Positions 55,678 through 64,000 of a stretch of DNA of 64,000 nucleotides are shown here, one piece after another. The stretch is from BCD1 sp965230565 (GTDB lineage: Bacteria > Bacteroidota > Bacteroidia > Chitinophagales > Saprospiraceae). The position numbers were made by a program, and so were the translations under genes. The DNA lies in NCBI GenBank assembly GCA_965230565.1, contig CBDDLH010000016.1, forward strand, positions 1,488,001-1,552,000, read 5' to 3'. Under the pieces are notes generated by a model that had not been told where the DNA came from, did not search any database, and saw nothing but the letters and a program-made list of their open reading frames with translations. Position 1 is the stretch's first letter. Every line of letters begins with the position of its first letter.

Positions 55678-56976
55678 ATGAGTATTTTCAAAAAATTAGT
55701 CTTTTTCGGCCTCTTTTTTACTTTCCTGATGCTCCTGAATTGCGGAAAAGAAGACCCTATCCCTAATCCTGTAGCTGCTCCGCTTACTTCAACCGTAGAT
55801 CTGGAGGCTACATATCAAACGATTGCGGGATTTGGGGGAGCCAACAGAATGTGGGGCACCCAATTCCTCAAAACCGAGGACGCTCCGACAGCTTTTGGCA
55901 CCGGTCCCGATCAACTTGGGCTAAGCATTTTCAGAGTCAGAATTGCTTCGAATCCTGATGAATGGCCCCTCATTCTGGAGTCCGTAACCCAGGCACAAAA
56001 TTTCGGAGTGAAAATCCTGGCCTCGCCATGGTCTCCTCCTGCTGCCTTAAAAAGTAATAACAGTGATATAGGAGGATACCTGCTTCCTGAAAATTATTTA
56101 GCCTTTAAAGACCATATAAATGATTTCATAGACTATATGAACCAGAATGGCATCGACATCTATGCCATTTCCATTCAAAATGAGCCGGATATTCAGGTTT
56201 CCTACGAGTCCTGCGACTGGTCCTCCGGTCAGATGATCGACTTCATTGTAAATTACGGCCACCTTATTGAGGGAGCAAAAATTGCTGCTCCTGAATCGTT
56301 TAAGTTTGACCCCTGGTATACCAACCCCTTTCTTCAAAACCCCGATTGCCTGAATAACCTGGATATTGTTGCAGGCCACATCTATGGCAGTGGCCTTGGG
56401 GCTTTCCCCCTCGCTGAAGAGAACAACAAAGAAATCTGGATGACCGAATACCTATTAAATCTGAATACAGGAAATTCAGGAGCAACACCCTGGGCATCAC
56501 ATGAAGAAAGTACGAAATGGAATGAAAGCATGAACATGCTGGAAACCATTCATAAGGCCATGGAATTTAACTGGAATGCCTATATTTGGTGGTACCTGCA
56601 GCGGTATTACTCCTTCCTGGGAGACGGAACGGAAAATACCGAAAACGGAGCAATGCTCAAAAGAGGATATGCTTTTTCCCATTATTCCAAACACATAAGA
56701 CCTGGTTTTGTCAGAGTCGATCAAAGTACCAATAAGGACAATAACCTGATGATCACCGCCTACAGCAGTCAGGATCAAATTGTCGCTGTCATCATTAACC
56801 CGGAAGATGCCGGTCTGGTTAATTTTAATGTAGCTGTACCAGCCGTTTCCAATGCCAAAGCCTATGAAACTTCTTTGACATTGGATCATGAGGAAAAAAC
56901 AGTTACTGTTTCCGAAGGAAAAGTGGCTGTTGATCTGGGTGGGAAAAGTATCACTACAGTGATTATTGAAAGGTAA
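55678..56976 (+). CDS. GH30 endo-xylanase (glucuronoxylanase-like), lipoprotein
   Basis: 432 residues; signal peptide ending in LLNC (Cys22), a less usual lipobox. GH30 barrel with GFGGANRMWG, acid/base Glu169 in SIQNEPD and nucleophile Glu257 in WMTEYLL; a C-terminal beta domain (IRPGFVRVDQS...AYSSQDQIVAVIIN) is fused as in subfamily 8. Subfamily 8 enzymes usually cut xylan guided by a methylglucuronate side group bound by an Arg in a WWYxRR motif; here it reads WWYLQRYY, so this preference may be altered. Divergent from the xylan operon, with its own terminator. Confidence 0.9.
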   Translation: MSIFKKLVFFGLFFTFLMLLNCGKEDPIPNPVAAPLTSTVDLEATYQTIAGFGGANRMWGTQFLKTEDAPTAFGTGPDQLGLSIFRVRIASNPDEWPLILESVTQAQNFGVKILASPWSPPAALKSNNSDIGGYLLPENYLAFKDHINDFIDYMNQNGIDIYAISIQNEPDIQVSYESCDWSSGQMIDFIVNYGHLIEGAKIAAPESFKFDPWYTNPFLQNPDCLNNLDIVAGHIYGSGLGAFPLAEENNKEIWMTEYLLNLNTGNSGATPWASHEESTKWNESMNMLETIHKAMEFNWNAYIWWYLQRYYSFLGDGTENTENGAMLKRGYAFSHYSKHIRPGFVRVDQSTNKDNNLMITAYSSQDQIVAVIINPEDAGLVNFNVAVPAVSNAKAYETSLTLDHEEKTVTVSEGKVAVDLGGKSITTVIIER

Positions 56977-57020
56977 CTACCATAATAATATCCTCAATTC
57001 CTGAGAGATAAAATTTCACT

Positions 57021-57076
57021 CAGAGGCATTTCGAATTTTGGTAAAAATCAAAACCTGGAATGCCTCTGTTTTTTTA
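57021..57076 (+). terminator. Terminator after GH30
   Basis: CAGAGGCATT (57021-57030) pairs with AATGCCTCTG (57059-57068), with an inner TTTG/CAAA pairing, followed by a run of nine T. Confidence 0.85.
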
Positions 57077-57133
57077 TTCAGCCTTGACTCCAAATTAAAT
57101 GCGGACATCAAACTTTCTAAAGATATTTAGCTG

Positions 57134-57877
57134 CTAGAAACCTATGGCATTCCCGCCATCAACCCGAATAACCTCACCGGTAATAAACTCCGCATTTTCA
57201 GAGGCAAGAAAGTATGCGGCATTGGCTATGTCCTTTGGCGTACCCATTTTACCCATGGGCGTTCGTTCCAAAACCTTTTCCTTACGACGCAGGTCCCCAT
57301 TGAAAGCCTTTGAAGTCATGGCTGTTTCAATAAATCCGGGAGCTATGCTGTTAACCCGAACCCCTAAAGGAGACAAATCCACTGCCATAGCTCTGGTCAT
57401 ACCCTGTAATCCCGCCTTGGACGCTGTATAAGCCACGACCTTGGGAATTCCATAAAAGGCCGTCATGGAAGTGATATTGATAATACTTCCCGAGCCATTT
57501 TTGACCATTACTTTGGCCACCTCTCTTGAAAGGGAAAAAACGGATGTTAAATTGGTAAGGATAACATTCTGAAAATCTTCATCAGAAAGTTCGAGCATGG
57601 TGTTTTTGAGATTGATCCCTGCATTGTTGACCAAAATATCAATCCTTCCATGCTCAGCGGCAATGGCTTCAACCATTCCGGGGATTTTATCCAGCCAGGT
57701 CATGTCAAATTGCAATGGCTGACAATTCGCTCCCAGTTTTTCAGCAGCAGTGTTTAGTTTTTCAAGGTTTCTACCTGTGATGTAGGTAAAAATTCCTTCT
57801 CTCGTGAACTTTTCAGCGATGGCAAAACCTATACCTGATCCCCCACCAGTCACGATGGCTACTTTTTTGTAATTCAT
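57134..57877 (-). CDS. SDR-family oxidoreductase (candidate uronate/hexonate dehydrogenase)
   Basis: 247 residues, classical short-chain dehydrogenase: cofactor loop TGGGSGIGFA (about 10-19), NNAG (about 88-91), catalytic Ser in NITSMTAFYG and YTASK, and the C-terminal end GGNAIGF. Closest in feel to KduD/gluconate-5-dehydrogenase-type enzymes. In a glucuronoxylan locus with uxuA it could reduce D-fructuronate to D-mannonate (UxuB role) or act on ketodeoxy sugars; this is inference, and a FabG-like role is not excluded. Single gene between convergent and divergent neighbours. Confidence 0.85.
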   Translation of the reverse strand: MNYKKVAIVTGGGSGIGFAIAEKFTREGIFTYITGRNLEKLNTAAEKLGANCQPLQFDMTWLDKIPGMVEAIAAEHGRIDILVNNAGINLKNTMLELSDEDFQNVILTNLTSVFSLSREVAKVMVKNGSGSIINITSMTAFYGIPKVVAYTASKAGLQGMTRAMAVDLSPLGVRVNSIAPGFIETAMTSKAFNGDLRRKEKVLERTPMGKMGTPKDIANAAYFLASENAEFITGEVIRVDGGNAIGF

Positions 57878-57992
57878 TGTTGGTTTTGTTTAATTTACTC
57901 ATGGCAGTAAAGGTCGTAAAAAGATATGAGACACCTAAAAAGGCCTTTTGCTGTCAAAAAGTTCATAATTATGTTCAAACTCCAAAAATGCA

Positions 57993-58010
57993 AAAACAAT
58001 CGATTGTTTT
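57993..58010. promoter_or_regulatory. Perfect 18-bp palindrome upstream of the esterase gene
   Basis: AAAACAATCGATTGTTTT. Shares CAATCGATTG with the site at 55577-55588. It overlaps the likely -33 region (TTGT at 58004-58007) of a promoter with -7 TATTTTTA at 58025-58032, so binding would block transcription of the esterase; the SDR gene starts 116 bases away on the other side. Confidence 0.55.
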
Positions 58011-58047
58011 AGGCATTTTTTGCCTATTTTTATAAAAAATAATCATT

Positions 58048-59977
58048 ATGAACCTTAAAATACTCCCAGTTCTCCTGATTCTGCTTTTTTCTAAGGGTAT
58101 CCTGAAAAGTGAAATCCGACTGCCAAAGTTAATCAGTGACGGAATGGTTCTCCAAAGAAATGCTGATGTCAAAATCTGGGGCTGGGCTTCTCCCGGTGAG
58201 TCCGTATCCCTGGTTTTTCTGGATCAAAATTCTGCAACGGAAGCAGATGCCTCGGGCCATTGGGAGATTCAACTTTCTAACCTGAAAGCAGGAGGTGGAT
58301 TTCAAATGGAACATAACCGGGGAGAACACGATTGTTTTAAACGACATTTACGTCGGAGATGTATGGATATGTTCCGGGCAATCAAATATGGAAACGACCA
58401 TGAAACGCGTAAGCCCTCTCTACCCTGACGAAATAGCCAATTGCGAAAACCCAAACATCCGCCAATTTTATGTACCAAGAACCTTCAATTTCAAAAAACC
58501 GCAGGATGATATTTCAGGTGGTCAGTGGATGGCAGCTCATCCGGAAAGTATCGCTCAGTTTTCTGCAGTGGCCTATTTTTTCGCCCAGGAACTTTATCAA
58601 AAATATCAAGTTCCTATCGGACTGATCAATACGGCCCTGGGAGGGTCGCCTGCTGAAGCATGGCTGAGTGAAGAAGCCCTGAAAGCTTTCCCCGAATATT
58701 ATCAGGAGGCTCTGAAATTTAAGGATGATGACCTCATCAACAAAATTCGCCGGGAAGACCAATCCAGAATAGGAAACTGGTACAAAAAACTGGAAGAAAC
58801 GGATGCGGGTTACCAGGGAATGCACTGGGAATCGCCGGATTTAGAAACCTCCGACTGGGCTACCATGGATATTCCCGGCTACTGGGCAGATGGACCGCTA
58901 GGGCAAATGAATGGTTCCGTCTGGTTCAGAAAAGAAGTGGATGTACCTAAGTCCATGACAGGTCAGACAGTCAAATTATTGATGGGTCGCATTGTAGATG
59001 CAGACTCTGTTTTTGTCAACGGCACATTCGTCGGTAATGTAACCTATCAATATCCTCCCAGAAGATACACCATTCCACCTGGTGTATTAAAAGAGGGGAA
59101 AAATACCATTGTCGTCAGAGTTGTCAATAACATTGGCCGCGGAGGCTTTTTTACAGATAAACCATATGTTATGGAAACGGCCACGGAATCTATTGACCTA
59201 AAAGGCCCGTGGCAATATAAACCCGGCGCCAAAATGGAGCCGCTGGCTAGCCAGACCTTTATCCGTTTTAAACCATTGGGATTGTACAATGCCATGATCG
59301 CCCCGTTTTTAAATTACAGGATCAAAGGGGTCATTTGGTACCAGGGAGAATCCAATGTCAGGGCCCCCGAGGAATACGATGAACTTTTCCCGGCTTTAAT
59401 CAGAAACTGGCGACAGGATTGGGGACAGGGAGACTTCCCATTTCTATATGTACAACTGGCCAATTTCCAAAAAGCAGAAGAACAGCCCAAGGAAAGCAGC
59501 TGGGCGAGACTTCGGGAAGCACAGACTAAAGCCCTTGCAGAACCCAACACCGGCATGGCTGTCACCATTGATATTGGGGAATGGAATGATATCCACCCAC
59601 TCAATAAAAAAGATGTTGGAAAACGACTGGCCCTGGCAGCACAGAAATATGCCTTTGAAGAACAGGATGTCGTTTTTTCAGGGCCCATGTTTACCTCCAT
59701 GAAGATCAAAGGGAAAAAAGCCATTTTAACATTTAATCATATTGGAAGTGGCCTGGTTTCGAAAAATGGTCCATTGAAGGAATTTGCCATTGCCGGAAAG
59801 GATAAAAAGTTCGTTTGGGCGAAAGCCAAAATAAAAGGCGATAAAATAATCGTGCGCAGCAAAAAGGTAAAAAACCCCGTTGCAGTGCGCTATGCCTGGG
59901 CCAATAATCCCCGGAATGCCAATTTGTATAATGAAGAAGGGCTGCCTGCCTGCCCTTTCCGAACAGATGAGTGGTAG
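58048..59977 (+). pseudogene. SASA/SGNH acetylxylan esterase, CE20-like, frameshifted
   Basis: Two frames join to one protein of about 642 residues. N-terminal part has a signal peptide and LPKLISDGMVLQRNADVKIWGWASPGE, the usual start of sialate-O-acetylesterase-like proteins. The second frame holds the catalytic Ser block WICSGQSNMETTM, GES block VIWYQGESNV and DxxH block WNDIHPLN. A galactose-binding-like jelly roll (WFRKEVDVPKSMTGQTVKLLMGR...VFVNGTFVGN) is inserted in the esterase domain, as in CE20 acetylxylan esterases. The frame break is a surplus G at 58297-58298; without it the join reads LKAGGDFKWNITGENTIVL. Removes acetyl groups from xylan by inference from neighbours. Confidence 0.85.
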
Positions 59978-60039
59978 TTTAAATAATTTAAGGCTGGCAT
60001 AAAAAGATTCTCGCTACAAGCTTAATGAACGACAGAATT

Positions 60040-60080
60040 TCATTCCGGGCGGCTCAGTGTCACCCGGAATGATTTTTTTT
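60040..60080 (+). terminator. Terminator after the esterase gene
   Basis: TCATTCCGGG (60040-60049) pairs with CCCGGAATGA (60063-60072), followed by eight T. Convergent with the GH115 gene. Confidence 0.85.
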
Positions 60081-60089
60081 ATTGGGTTA

Positions 60090-62975
60090 TTAGAATTTTG
60101 AAGGCACAAATTCACTCTCCGGGGGACCTAAATAACTATCCCTCAAGCCACCCGCATCAATCACGAACTTTTGAAAAACAACTCCCGGATCAACCATCCA
60201 AACCTTCAGGGTATGCTTTCCTGATCCGATATCTGTATGGACGGATTGTTTCTTCTTGATATGATCGGTCACCGAGTTATTCCACCAGGCCGGATATTCC
60301 CAGTCCGGCTGAAATTCACCTTCATGCATATTTATTACCTGAGGGGATTCATCGTCGATGGCAATCGCATATTTCAGACCTTCCTGCTTTTTATAATTCA
60401 AGGTCGGTGAGAGATAGGTATCAATCGTCAGATCACCTCCTTCGAAAACTGAAAATTCATATTCCAGACATGGTGTACCTTCCCCTGGCGTCTGAGGTTC
60501 TGAATTGGCAGGTTCAATAGTGATGGCCGAATTCGTACGGCCCATGTTGGGGATAACCGTCCAGCTTATTTTGGGGGTTTCAATCTTTCTGGAGTAACTA
60601 ACCGCTTCAATGGACAATACTCCATTATTTTCAACAAACCCGGATACTTTCGGAAGTTCATTCCAAATGGGCACTCCAACAACAAATGGACGACTCCCCT
60701 CTCCGGAAATAACCACTTCCCCAATCGCCCGCCCTTGAGGAGCTTTACTCCAGTCAATGCTGACAAAAACTTTTTCCTCAAACTGAACGGCACCGGCCTT
60801 TTTGGATAATTTAATCCAGTCGTTTTTTGAAGTTATCGTATAATTCAGTCGCTGGGCTCCTCTATTGAAAATCTCTACGTAATAATGCTGATCGTTAACG
60901 GGATCAAACGGCATAAATGCCTGATTATAGACTTTTCTGCCTTCCATATCAAAACTGCTCCAATCCAGTTTTGTTCCGTATTCTACAACAAGGCCCAATT
61001 GAGCATCCTTCGCTGGCTGCACCCACGAAACAGCCGGCATTTTATTGACCGGCGGGTTGTTCCAGGAAGTATAACCAATATGGGTTTGCGCCATCATATG
61101 ATTCCATTTGCCATCTTCCAGATCTTCATGAAACTGCCGGGTCAGTTCTGCATCCTTTTGAAACAGTTCCTTTACTCTATCAGCATAATAATTCGCGGAA
61201 GCGCCACCCAGTTCCAGGTACATTTTATTCTTTCCGGCTGCGACGTACATTTCGTTAAGATTGCTGCAAAATTCAACCGGTGAAAGCACCAACTGGTAAA
61301 AAGCTGATTTGTGGGTTTCAGGGAGTTGAGCATAGATACTTTGACTTTTTTCCAATAACTCCTGGTACGCTCCAAGGATCCGCTCAGCTTCGCGATAATT
61401 TTGCAGGCTGTAGGTTTCGGGGGTCAGCATTTCCGGTGTTCGACGGGCGTTGTATTTGGTATAAAGTGATAAGATCTCCGCTATTTCTACAGCAAACTTT
61501 TTACCGAACTGCTGTGTGGCCCAATGCACATAATAATCAGGCAAATCAGCAGCATCGATACCTGCATCCCATGCAAAGTCAAGGAAGAAACTTATCGGCA
61601 GTTCCATAGGTTTGATATCCCCGACATTGACGATCCATAAGTCCTCAACGCCCCACTGATATGCCAGGTTCATTTGTTCCCAAACCCGCTCAATCTGAGT
61701 TACATTCAACCACCTGTAAGAAACCGGACCTCCTACAAAATCAAAGTGATAATACATCCCAAATCCCCCCTTACGATCCAGATCTTCCTTTTTGGGTAAT
61801 ATTCGGATATTTCCCCAGTTATCATCACAAAATAAAACCAGGATATCCTCATCCACCCGCATACCTTTATCATAATAATCCTGGACCTCTTTATAAATCG
61901 CCCAAACCTGCGGAGTTTCCTCAGCAGGTTTCCCGGTTACTTCCGTCAAAATTTTCCGCTGATCCGCGATTATGTTCTGCAACAAATCCACCGCCGTTTC
62001 CTCTGTCATGGCCTCGTCACCGTCTCCACGCATACCAAGGGTCACCACACTTTCGTGATCTCCCATTCGCTCCACTCCTCCCCTCCAGAATTCCTGCAAT
62101 TTTTCCTTGTTGGTGTTATAATTCCATTCACCGCCTTTAAACCGGTACCATTCTGCATGGGCACGCATCATGGGCTCATGATGGCTGGTGGAAATGACTA
62201 TCCCATATTCATCTGCCAGTCTCGCATTTTCAGGATCATCATCAGCAAAGGCGCTCGGAACCCACATGGCAGGCCAGAGGTAATTACCCTTATTTCGTAA
62301 AATAAGTTCAAAAACATGCTCATAAAACTGGTGGTTGAAACCGCCAAATTTTTCCTGCGCCCAACCTCTGAGAGCCGGCGCTTCATCATTGATGAAAATC
62401 CCGCGATACTTAACCGAAGGGGCCTTTGATACAAATCTTCCTTTTTTGATGAAAATTTCTTCCCTTTTTTTAACCGGCACATCCGCCCACCAGTACCATG
62501 GCGAGACACCCATTTTTTCGGAAAGGGTAAACACCCCATAGGCTGTTCCTCGTCTGTCGCTTCCGACCACCACAAGCGCTTCTTTCACTCCGGGCAGCGG
62601 GTTTTCAACCGTTTGAATGATAAATCTTTCCCATTGATCCCTAATGGAAGTCACCTCAAGTTTGCCTGACTCGACCATATTATCGATCAGGTCATTATTT
62701 CCCAAACTTCCGATGATGATCAGGTTAGAAACAGTTCCGTCAATGGTTGTAACCACCTCAGGTTTTCGCCCCGTGACCATTTCGATATCTCCGGCGAGGA
62801 ATCCGGCAGATCTCTTGATCAGGGCATTTTCTGATGTTTGATAATAAATCGTAGTTGCTGCGGATTTACCGGCTATGGAAAAGTAGGTGCCAGGGCTACC
62901 TTTTTCCTTGCTTATTTCAATTTGAGCAGTTAATAAACAAGGAAACATCAAAAAAAATAAAAATGAAACTCTCAT
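60090..62975 (-). CDS. GH115 xylan alpha-1,2-(4-O-methyl)glucuronidase
   Basis: 961 residues, usual for GH115. Signal peptide MRVSFLFFLMFPCLLTAQ. Family hallmarks: KYRGIFINDEAPALRGWAQEKFGG, HVFELILRNKGNYLWPAMW, YGIVISTSHHEPMMRAHAEW, VVTLGMRGDGDEAMTEE, LFCDDNWGNIRILP and a C-terminal beta-sandwich extension. Removes (methyl)glucuronic acid from internal and terminal xylose units of glucuronoxylan; the product would feed uxuA-type catabolism. Five bases downstream of the GH35-like gene, so same transcript. Confidence 0.95.
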   Translation of the reverse strand: MRVSFLFFLMFPCLLTAQIEISKEKGSPGTYFSIAGKSAATTIYYQTSENALIKRSAGFLAGDIEMVTGRKPEVVTTIDGTVSNLIIIGSLGNNDLIDNMVESGKLEVTSIRDQWERFIIQTVENPLPGVKEALVVVGSDRRGTAYGVFTLSEKMGVSPWYWWADVPVKKREEIFIKKGRFVSKAPSVKYRGIFINDEAPALRGWAQEKFGGFNHQFYEHVFELILRNKGNYLWPAMWVPSAFADDDPENARLADEYGIVISTSHHEPMMRAHAEWYRFKGGEWNYNTNKEKLQEFWRGGVERMGDHESVVTLGMRGDGDEAMTEETAVDLLQNIIADQRKILTEVTGKPAEETPQVWAIYKEVQDYYDKGMRVDEDILVLFCDDNWGNIRILPKKEDLDRKGGFGMYYHFDFVGGPVSYRWLNVTQIERVWEQMNLAYQWGVEDLWIVNVGDIKPMELPISFFLDFAWDAGIDAADLPDYYVHWATQQFGKKFAVEIAEILSLYTKYNARRTPEMLTPETYSLQNYREAERILGAYQELLEKSQSIYAQLPETHKSAFYQLVLSPVEFCSNLNEMYVAAGKNKMYLELGGASANYYADRVKELFQKDAELTRQFHEDLEDGKWNHMMAQTHIGYTSWNNPPVNKMPAVSWVQPAKDAQLGLVVEYGTKLDWSSFDMEGRKVYNQAFMPFDPVNDQHYYVEIFNRGAQRLNYTITSKNDWIKLSKKAGAVQFEEKVFVSIDWSKAPQGRAIGEVVISGEGSRPFVVGVPIWNELPKVSGFVENNGVLSIEAVSYSRKIETPKISWTVIPNMGRTNSAITIEPANSEPQTPGEGTPCLEYEFSVFEGGDLTIDTYLSPTLNYKKQEGLKYAIAIDDESPQVINMHEGEFQPDWEYPAWWNNSVTDHIKKKQSVHTDIGSGKHTLKVWMVDPGVVFQKFVIDAGGLRDSYLGPPESEFVPSKF

Positions 62976-62980
62976 GCCGC

Positions 62981-64000
62981 TTATTTTTTATAATCGTATA
63001 AAGCCAATCGCTGAATAACATAATTCCCCCTGAATATCCTGATATGTCGCCCCTGGTGAATTTGATCCCCGTTTAAATGCCTTAACACTTTCCAGTCTCC
63101 ATTATTGAAACTGCCCTCCTCATTTTTCAAAATCCCCACTTTTTTATTGGAATCTTCCAGGTTTTTGAAGGTCACCACCACCCCACTACCGGCGATATAA
63201 AACTCATTTTCATCAGTTTGGATAAAAACAGCTCCTGCTGGCACCCAATCCTCCTGATGCTGCCGGGCTTCAGGGTCCCATCCTGTGGTGTAGGAATGTT
63301 TGACGGTAAATTCATATTTGCCAAAGGTCAGTTTGGTTTCCTGTTTATCTTTATCGAGCAATACACCTTCGATTTTATTTTTACCATGGTTTTGGGTAAT
63401 CAGTGGAGTGAGCTGGTCAAGAAGATCATACATTTTTCCAAGTTCTTCTTCCTCAGGTTTGGGTTTCGATTCGATGGAGAACGGTGAAAACCCAATGGCT
63501 TCATAATGCCCGATCGCAAATGCTGCTTTTGCAGCAACGGTATGATCAAAACGATGTTCGGGTATGAATAAGCGGGTTGTTTTGTCTGAGTGTAGAGGTC
63601 GTTCCAATGCTCAAATCTCGGCGTATAAAAATCGGGGGAAAGGAAATCAACTGCAGGAGCTCCTGCTTTCCATACATCCATCAGGTGGGGCAGAGGCCCC
63701 GCGCTTGGATACTCTCCTGGTTTGCGGCCCGGACGGTTTAGTGCGGCGTTCACAAACATTGGCAAAGGATAAATTTCCTTGCCGGCTTCCACAATTTCAT
63801 TGGTAAAAACGGCATAATACCAGGCCATAAAAATCTCATCTGTGTGTAGACCTTTTCCAAAAATTTCCTCCCATGTTCCGGAGGTTTTTAATCCGTTTTC
63901 TTTCCAGATTTTATAAAATTCCGGAACCAGACTTTCCTTATTTTTTTCCAAATATCTGATCAGGTCAGCAGGCACCTTCTGATTGAATTTTACATTGGCA
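62981..64000 (-). pseudogene. GH35-like glycosidase with DUF5597 domain, frameshifted and cut by the window edge
   Basis: The frame is open to the right edge (the end reads ANVKFNQKVPADLIRYLEKNK, no start in the window). The upstream part SPDFYTPRFEHWNDLYTQTKQP and the downstream part LFIPEHRFDHTVAAKAAFAIGHYEAIGFSPFSIE belong together and contain the Glu-bearing FIPE strand of GH35; a C-terminal DUF5597-type domain follows (VKHSYTTGWDPEARQHQ, EFYIAGSGVVVTF). The frames differ by one base; adding a T in the coding strand at 63570-63571 restores QPALFIPEHRF. Such proteins are annotated as beta-galactosidases, but the substrate in a xylan locus is uncertain. Confidence 0.8.

Overview
The window comes from a member of the Bacteroidota. 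The signs are two SusC/SusD pairs with adjacent surface lipoproteins, many lipoprotein signal peptides with a lipobox, a Nudix-type AraR regulator, and promoters of the Bacteroidota form (TTTG-like -33, TAnnTTTG -7). I cannot name the genus; nothing here is specific enough. The content is mostly a double polysaccharide utilization region: an L-arabinan locus (about 0.3-31.2 kb) and a glucuronoxylan locus (about 39.6-64 kb), separated by housekeeping genes and tRNAs.

Arabinan locus. A minus-strand operon runs from about 25.75 kb down to 2.3 kb: a truncated SusC stub, a surface glycan-binding lipoprotein (SGBP), SusC, SusD, multidomain GH43 lipoproteins, GH51, two more GH43 enzymes, a GH127 (internal stop), a GPH-type symporter, a cytoplasmic GH43, a second GH51, L-arabinose isomerase and a lipoprotein aldose epimerase. 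A convergent GH97 gene lies at its end. Divergently, on the plus strand, lie araR (Nudix fold without catalytic glutamates), araB, araD and an SSS-family sugar/Na+ symporter, so the pathway from polymer to D-xylulose 5-phosphate is complete. Three related 19-bp sites sit in the two control regions and are good AraR operator candidates.

Middle. A small lipoprotein, a YgiQ-type radical SAM protein, a DUF819 membrane protein and purB are followed by tRNA-Gly(GCC) and a tRNA-Leu(UAA) interrupted by a 258-nt group I intron. A gene-free AT-rich stretch of about 1.6 kb with palindromic repeats follows.

Xylan locus. uxuA (frameshifted) converges on a minus-strand operon (55.45 to 40.9 kb): SusC, SusD, SGBP with repeated CBM-like modules, GH43 (frameshifted), GPH symporter, GH10 xylanase, cytoplasmic GH43 (frameshifted) and GH3. 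Divergent from it is a GH30 xylanase. Then come an SDR dehydrogenase, a CE20-like acetylxylan esterase (frameshifted), a GH115 alpha-glucuronidase and an edge-truncated GH35/DUF5597 gene (frameshifted). Enzymes for the main chain, acetyl and methylglucuronate substituents, and part of the uronate pathway are present; xylA/xylB are not in the window.

Data quality. Six genes are broken by single-base length changes in short base runs while the rest of each reading frame, including catalytic motifs, is intact. I consider sequencing/assembly error more likely than decay, but cannot decide from one sequence.
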